From DATKWD01 sp963704815 (GTDB lineage: Bacteria > Actinomycetota > Acidimicrobiia > Acidimicrobiales > Salinilacustritrichaceae): a DNA stretch of 64,000 nucleotides. The stretch covers positions 1 through 64,000 of the forward strand of contig CAVPHU010000012.1 in NCBI GenBank assembly GCA_963704815.1, written 5' to 3'. The notes below the pieces were generated by a model that was not told the origin of the DNA, did not search any database, and saw only the letters and a program-made list of their open reading frames with translations. A program made the position numbers and the translations under genes. Position 1 is the stretch's first letter. Each line of letters begins with the position of its first letter. Positions 62,611 through 64,000 of the stretch are shown here, one piece after another.

Positions 62611-63303
62611 TCAGCCGAGCTCTTCGTGGAGGAAGGCGGTGAACTCGGGCCAGATCCGCTCCGCGAGGGCCTCGTCGTAGTTCCCGAGCGCGTCGTGATC
62701 AGCCATGAAGGCGTGACCGCTTCCGGGATGGACGGTGAGCACGACGTCCTTGCCGAGTCCTTGGAGCTTGTCCTGGAGGGCCTGTGCAGCCTCGGGCCCG
62801 AAGAAGTCGTCGTGCTCGGCCATGTGACCCCGAACCTTGGCCGTGAGGCCGGACCATTCGGGCTCGCCGTCGCCGCTCGGGAACCCGTAGAAGGGCACGG
62901 CCGCCTTCACCGTGTCGCCGCGGTCGGCTGCGAGCAGGAAGGTGAGCATGCCGCCCATGCAGAAGCCGACGACCCCGATGCCGTCGCCGGTGGTGGAGCC
63001 GTGATCGGCGAGGAAGTCGACCGCACCGCTCATGTCGCGTGCTGCCCGGTCGGGCGGCAGCGTGGTCATGAGCTGACCGGCCTTGTCCATTTCGTCATGG
63101 GCGGCCAGTTCGCCGTGATACAGGTCGGGTGCCAGCGCCACGAACCCGTTGTCGGCCAGCCGATCGGCCATCTTCTTGATGCCCGGGTCGAGGCCCCACC
63201 ACTCCTGCACGACGACCACTCCCGGACCCGAGCCCGAGGCGGGCGTGGCCAGGTAGCCGCGTGCGGCGTTGCCGTTGGATGCGAACTCCACCATCTCTGC
63301 CAT
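62611..63303 (-). CDS. Dienelactone hydrolase family protein
   Basis: 230 residues from ATG 63303. Motifs: VVVQEWWGLDPGIKKMADRLADNGFVALAPDLYHG, GVVGFCMGGMLTFLLAA (Cys nucleophile in GFCMGG), AEHDDFFGP (Asp) and HPGSGHAFMAD (His), the complete DLH triad. Enzymes of this family open dienelactones in aromatic degradation but are often broader esterases. Downstream ABM gene is on the same strand after 26 bases. Confidence 0.85.
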   Translation of the reverse strand: MAEMVEFASNGNAARGYLATPASGSGPGVVVVQEWWGLDPGIKKMADRLADNGFVALAPDLYHGELAAHDEMDKAGQLMTTLPPDRAARDMSGAVDFLADHGSTTGDGIGVVGFCMGGMLTFLLAADRGDTVKAAVPFYGFPSGDGEPEWSGLTAKVRGHMAEHDDFFGPEAAQALQDKLQGLGKDVVLTVHPGSGHAFMADHDALGNYDEALAERIWPEFTAFLHEELG

Positions 63304-63329
63304 GGCGTTCGAACTTACACGGCAGCTGC

Positions 63330-63644
63330 TCACTCGAGGTCGACGACCTCGTAGGACCACAGCTCCGAGCCCGTGGACACCGGACCTCCGTGTTCAGCGG
63401 GCTTGTCGGCGTTCTGGTGGCCGTGCTGGAACGCCCGCGACTCGACCCAGGCGTCGAAGCTCGCCACGTCGGCCCAGCGGGTGATCACCAGCCACTCGGT
63501 TCGGTCGTCGGTCGGCTTCAGGAGCTCGAAGCCCTCGAAGCCGGGCTGGCCGTCGACGGCACCGGCGCGGGCAGCGAAGCGGCGGGCGAGTTCGTCGCCG
63601 GCGTCGGCCGGGACGGTGATGGCGTTGATGCGGATGACAGTCAC
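63330..63644 (-). CDS. Antibiotic biosynthesis monooxygenase (ABM) domain protein
   Basis: 104 residues from GTG 63644. Starts VIRINAITVPADAGDELARRFAARAGAVDGQPGFEGFELLKPTDDRTEWLVITRWADVASFDAWVESRAFQHGH, the ABM/HmoA-like dimeric alpha-beta barrel pattern. Such proteins oxidise polyketide quinones or degrade heme. Next to dienelactone hydrolase, an aromatic-quinone role is possible. Confidence 0.75.
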   Translation of the reverse strand: MTVIRINAITVPADAGDELARRFAARAGAVDGQPGFEGFELLKPTDDRTEWLVITRWADVASFDAWVESRAFQHGHQNADKPAEHGGPVSTGSELWSYEVVDLE

Positions 63645-63696
63645 CGGACCATCGTTGCACCCGCAACGCACGCGAGGCGAGATCGGGCCCAGTTGC

Positions 63697-64000
63697 TCAG
63701 CGTGGCACCTGGACGTCCGGGGCCAGGAGCTCGGAGATCTCGGCCACCGAAACCGGTCGCCCGAGGAGGAAGCCCTGTCCGAACCCACACCCCGATTCCC
63801 GGAGCGCTGCGAGCTGCTGGTCGTTCTCGATGCCTTCGGCGATGACGGTCAGGTCCATGGCATCGCCGAGCTTCAGCACGGTCTCGACCAGCGCCGTGTC
63901 GCGGTTCGATCGGTCTCCCGTTCCGTGCACGAAGCTCCGGTCGATCTTGAGCATGTCGACCGGGAGCCAGCGCAGCGAGGCGAGCGAGGCTCGGCCGGTC
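63697..64000 (-). CDS. EAL-domain protein, 3' part only (runs off the right edge)
   Basis: The last ~100 residues of an EAL phosphodiesterase: LPVDMLKIDRSFVHGTGDRSNRDTALVETVLKLGDAMDLTVIAEGIENDQQLAALRESGCGFGQGFLLGRPVS, with KIDRSF, AEGIE and the GQGFLLGRPV end. The start lies beyond base 64000. c-di-GMP hydrolysis is expected if the upstream part is intact. Partial by window edge. Confidence 0.75.
   Translation of the reverse strand, partial: TGRASLASLRWLPVDMLKIDRSFVHGTGDRSNRDTALVETVLKLGDAMDLTVIAEGIENDQQLAALRESGCGFGQGFLLGRPVSVAEISELLAPDVQVPR

Overview
The window is GC-rich DNA (about two-thirds G+C by eye) with dense, short-spaced genes, many GTG starts, and actinobacterial families: DUF2252, DUF222/HNH endonuclease, DUF1269 and SHOCT stress proteins, bacterial PH domain, PEP-independent export-type LysE/GAP proteins, Baeyer-Villiger-type monooxygenase, arylsulfatases, fused indolepyruvate oxidoreductase, many short lipoproteins. 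This is most like an uncultured actinobacterium, possibly Acidimicrobiia (Ilumatobacter-like); no rRNA or other phylogenetic marker is present, so that placement is inference.

Layout. 0.3-1.7 kb: a secreted metzincin-like protease and a lipoprotein, both frame-broken. 2.1-8.4 kb: an accessory patch with a tRNA 3'-end fragment, a hicAB-like module, a crippled tyrosine integrase, a truncated SHOCT gene, a DUF1269 gene, a chimeric HTH/ClC reading frame, an RHH/Doc module, a rhodanese lipoprotein, a DM13 membrane protein and a MazEF-like module. Three toxin-antitoxin loci here each carry a visible dyad operator. 8.5-18.4 kb: a pseudokinase/flippase-like membrane protein coupled to a K+ channel, an arylsulfatase, a second DUF1269 protein, a MalT-type regulator and a DUF2252 protein. 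18.5-24.6 kb: a same-strand stress/acid locus (ClC transporter, PLDc_N-SHOCT protein, glutamate decarboxylase, small membrane protein, CASTOR/POLLUX-like ion channel). 24.7-31.1 kb: DUF222 endonuclease, several small membrane proteins, an FHA-like protein, a GAP transporter and a 5'-truncated PQQ propeller. 31.2-38.9 kb: MBL hydrolase, TetR, SRPBCC protein, an unusual sulfatase-DJ-1/PfpI fusion, an AbiE-like module with a repeat-rich operator, and a divergent Lrp/LysE pair. 39-55.7 kb: oxidative and lipid metabolism (BVMO, enoyl-CoA-reductase-like SDR, SDR, epoxide-hydrolase-like enzyme, class III aminotransferase), a PLP enzyme of the SHMT family, USP, Na+/H+ antiporter, GGDEF-EAL protein, a cupredoxin lipoprotein. 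55.7-64 kb: small membrane proteins, thiolase, indolepyruvate ferredoxin oxidoreductase, HD protein, dienelactone hydrolase, ABM monooxygenase and an EAL domain running off the right edge.

The most important caution is sequence quality. At least 25 genes are interrupted by apparent single-base indels at points where the conserved protein continues at once in another frame. In several (cupredoxin HPQM ligands, BVMO fingerprint, ClC with an intact homologous copy elsewhere in the window) one base change restores a canonical motif. They are densest from 56.7 to 60.5 kb and nearly absent from 60.6 to 64 kb. I read most of these as consensus errors of a draft assembly and annotate the genes as single CDSs spanning the breaks. 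Truly decayed items are kept apart as pseudogenes: integrase, SHOCT fragment, HTH/ClC chimera, PQQ fragment, and the esterase lacking its nucleophile region.

The candidates most worth follow-up are the sulfatase-DJ-1 fusion operon, the tandem-repeat membrane protein with its translationally coupled lipoprotein, the ClC/GadB/ion-channel locus and the chimera formed from a duplicated ClC 3' end.
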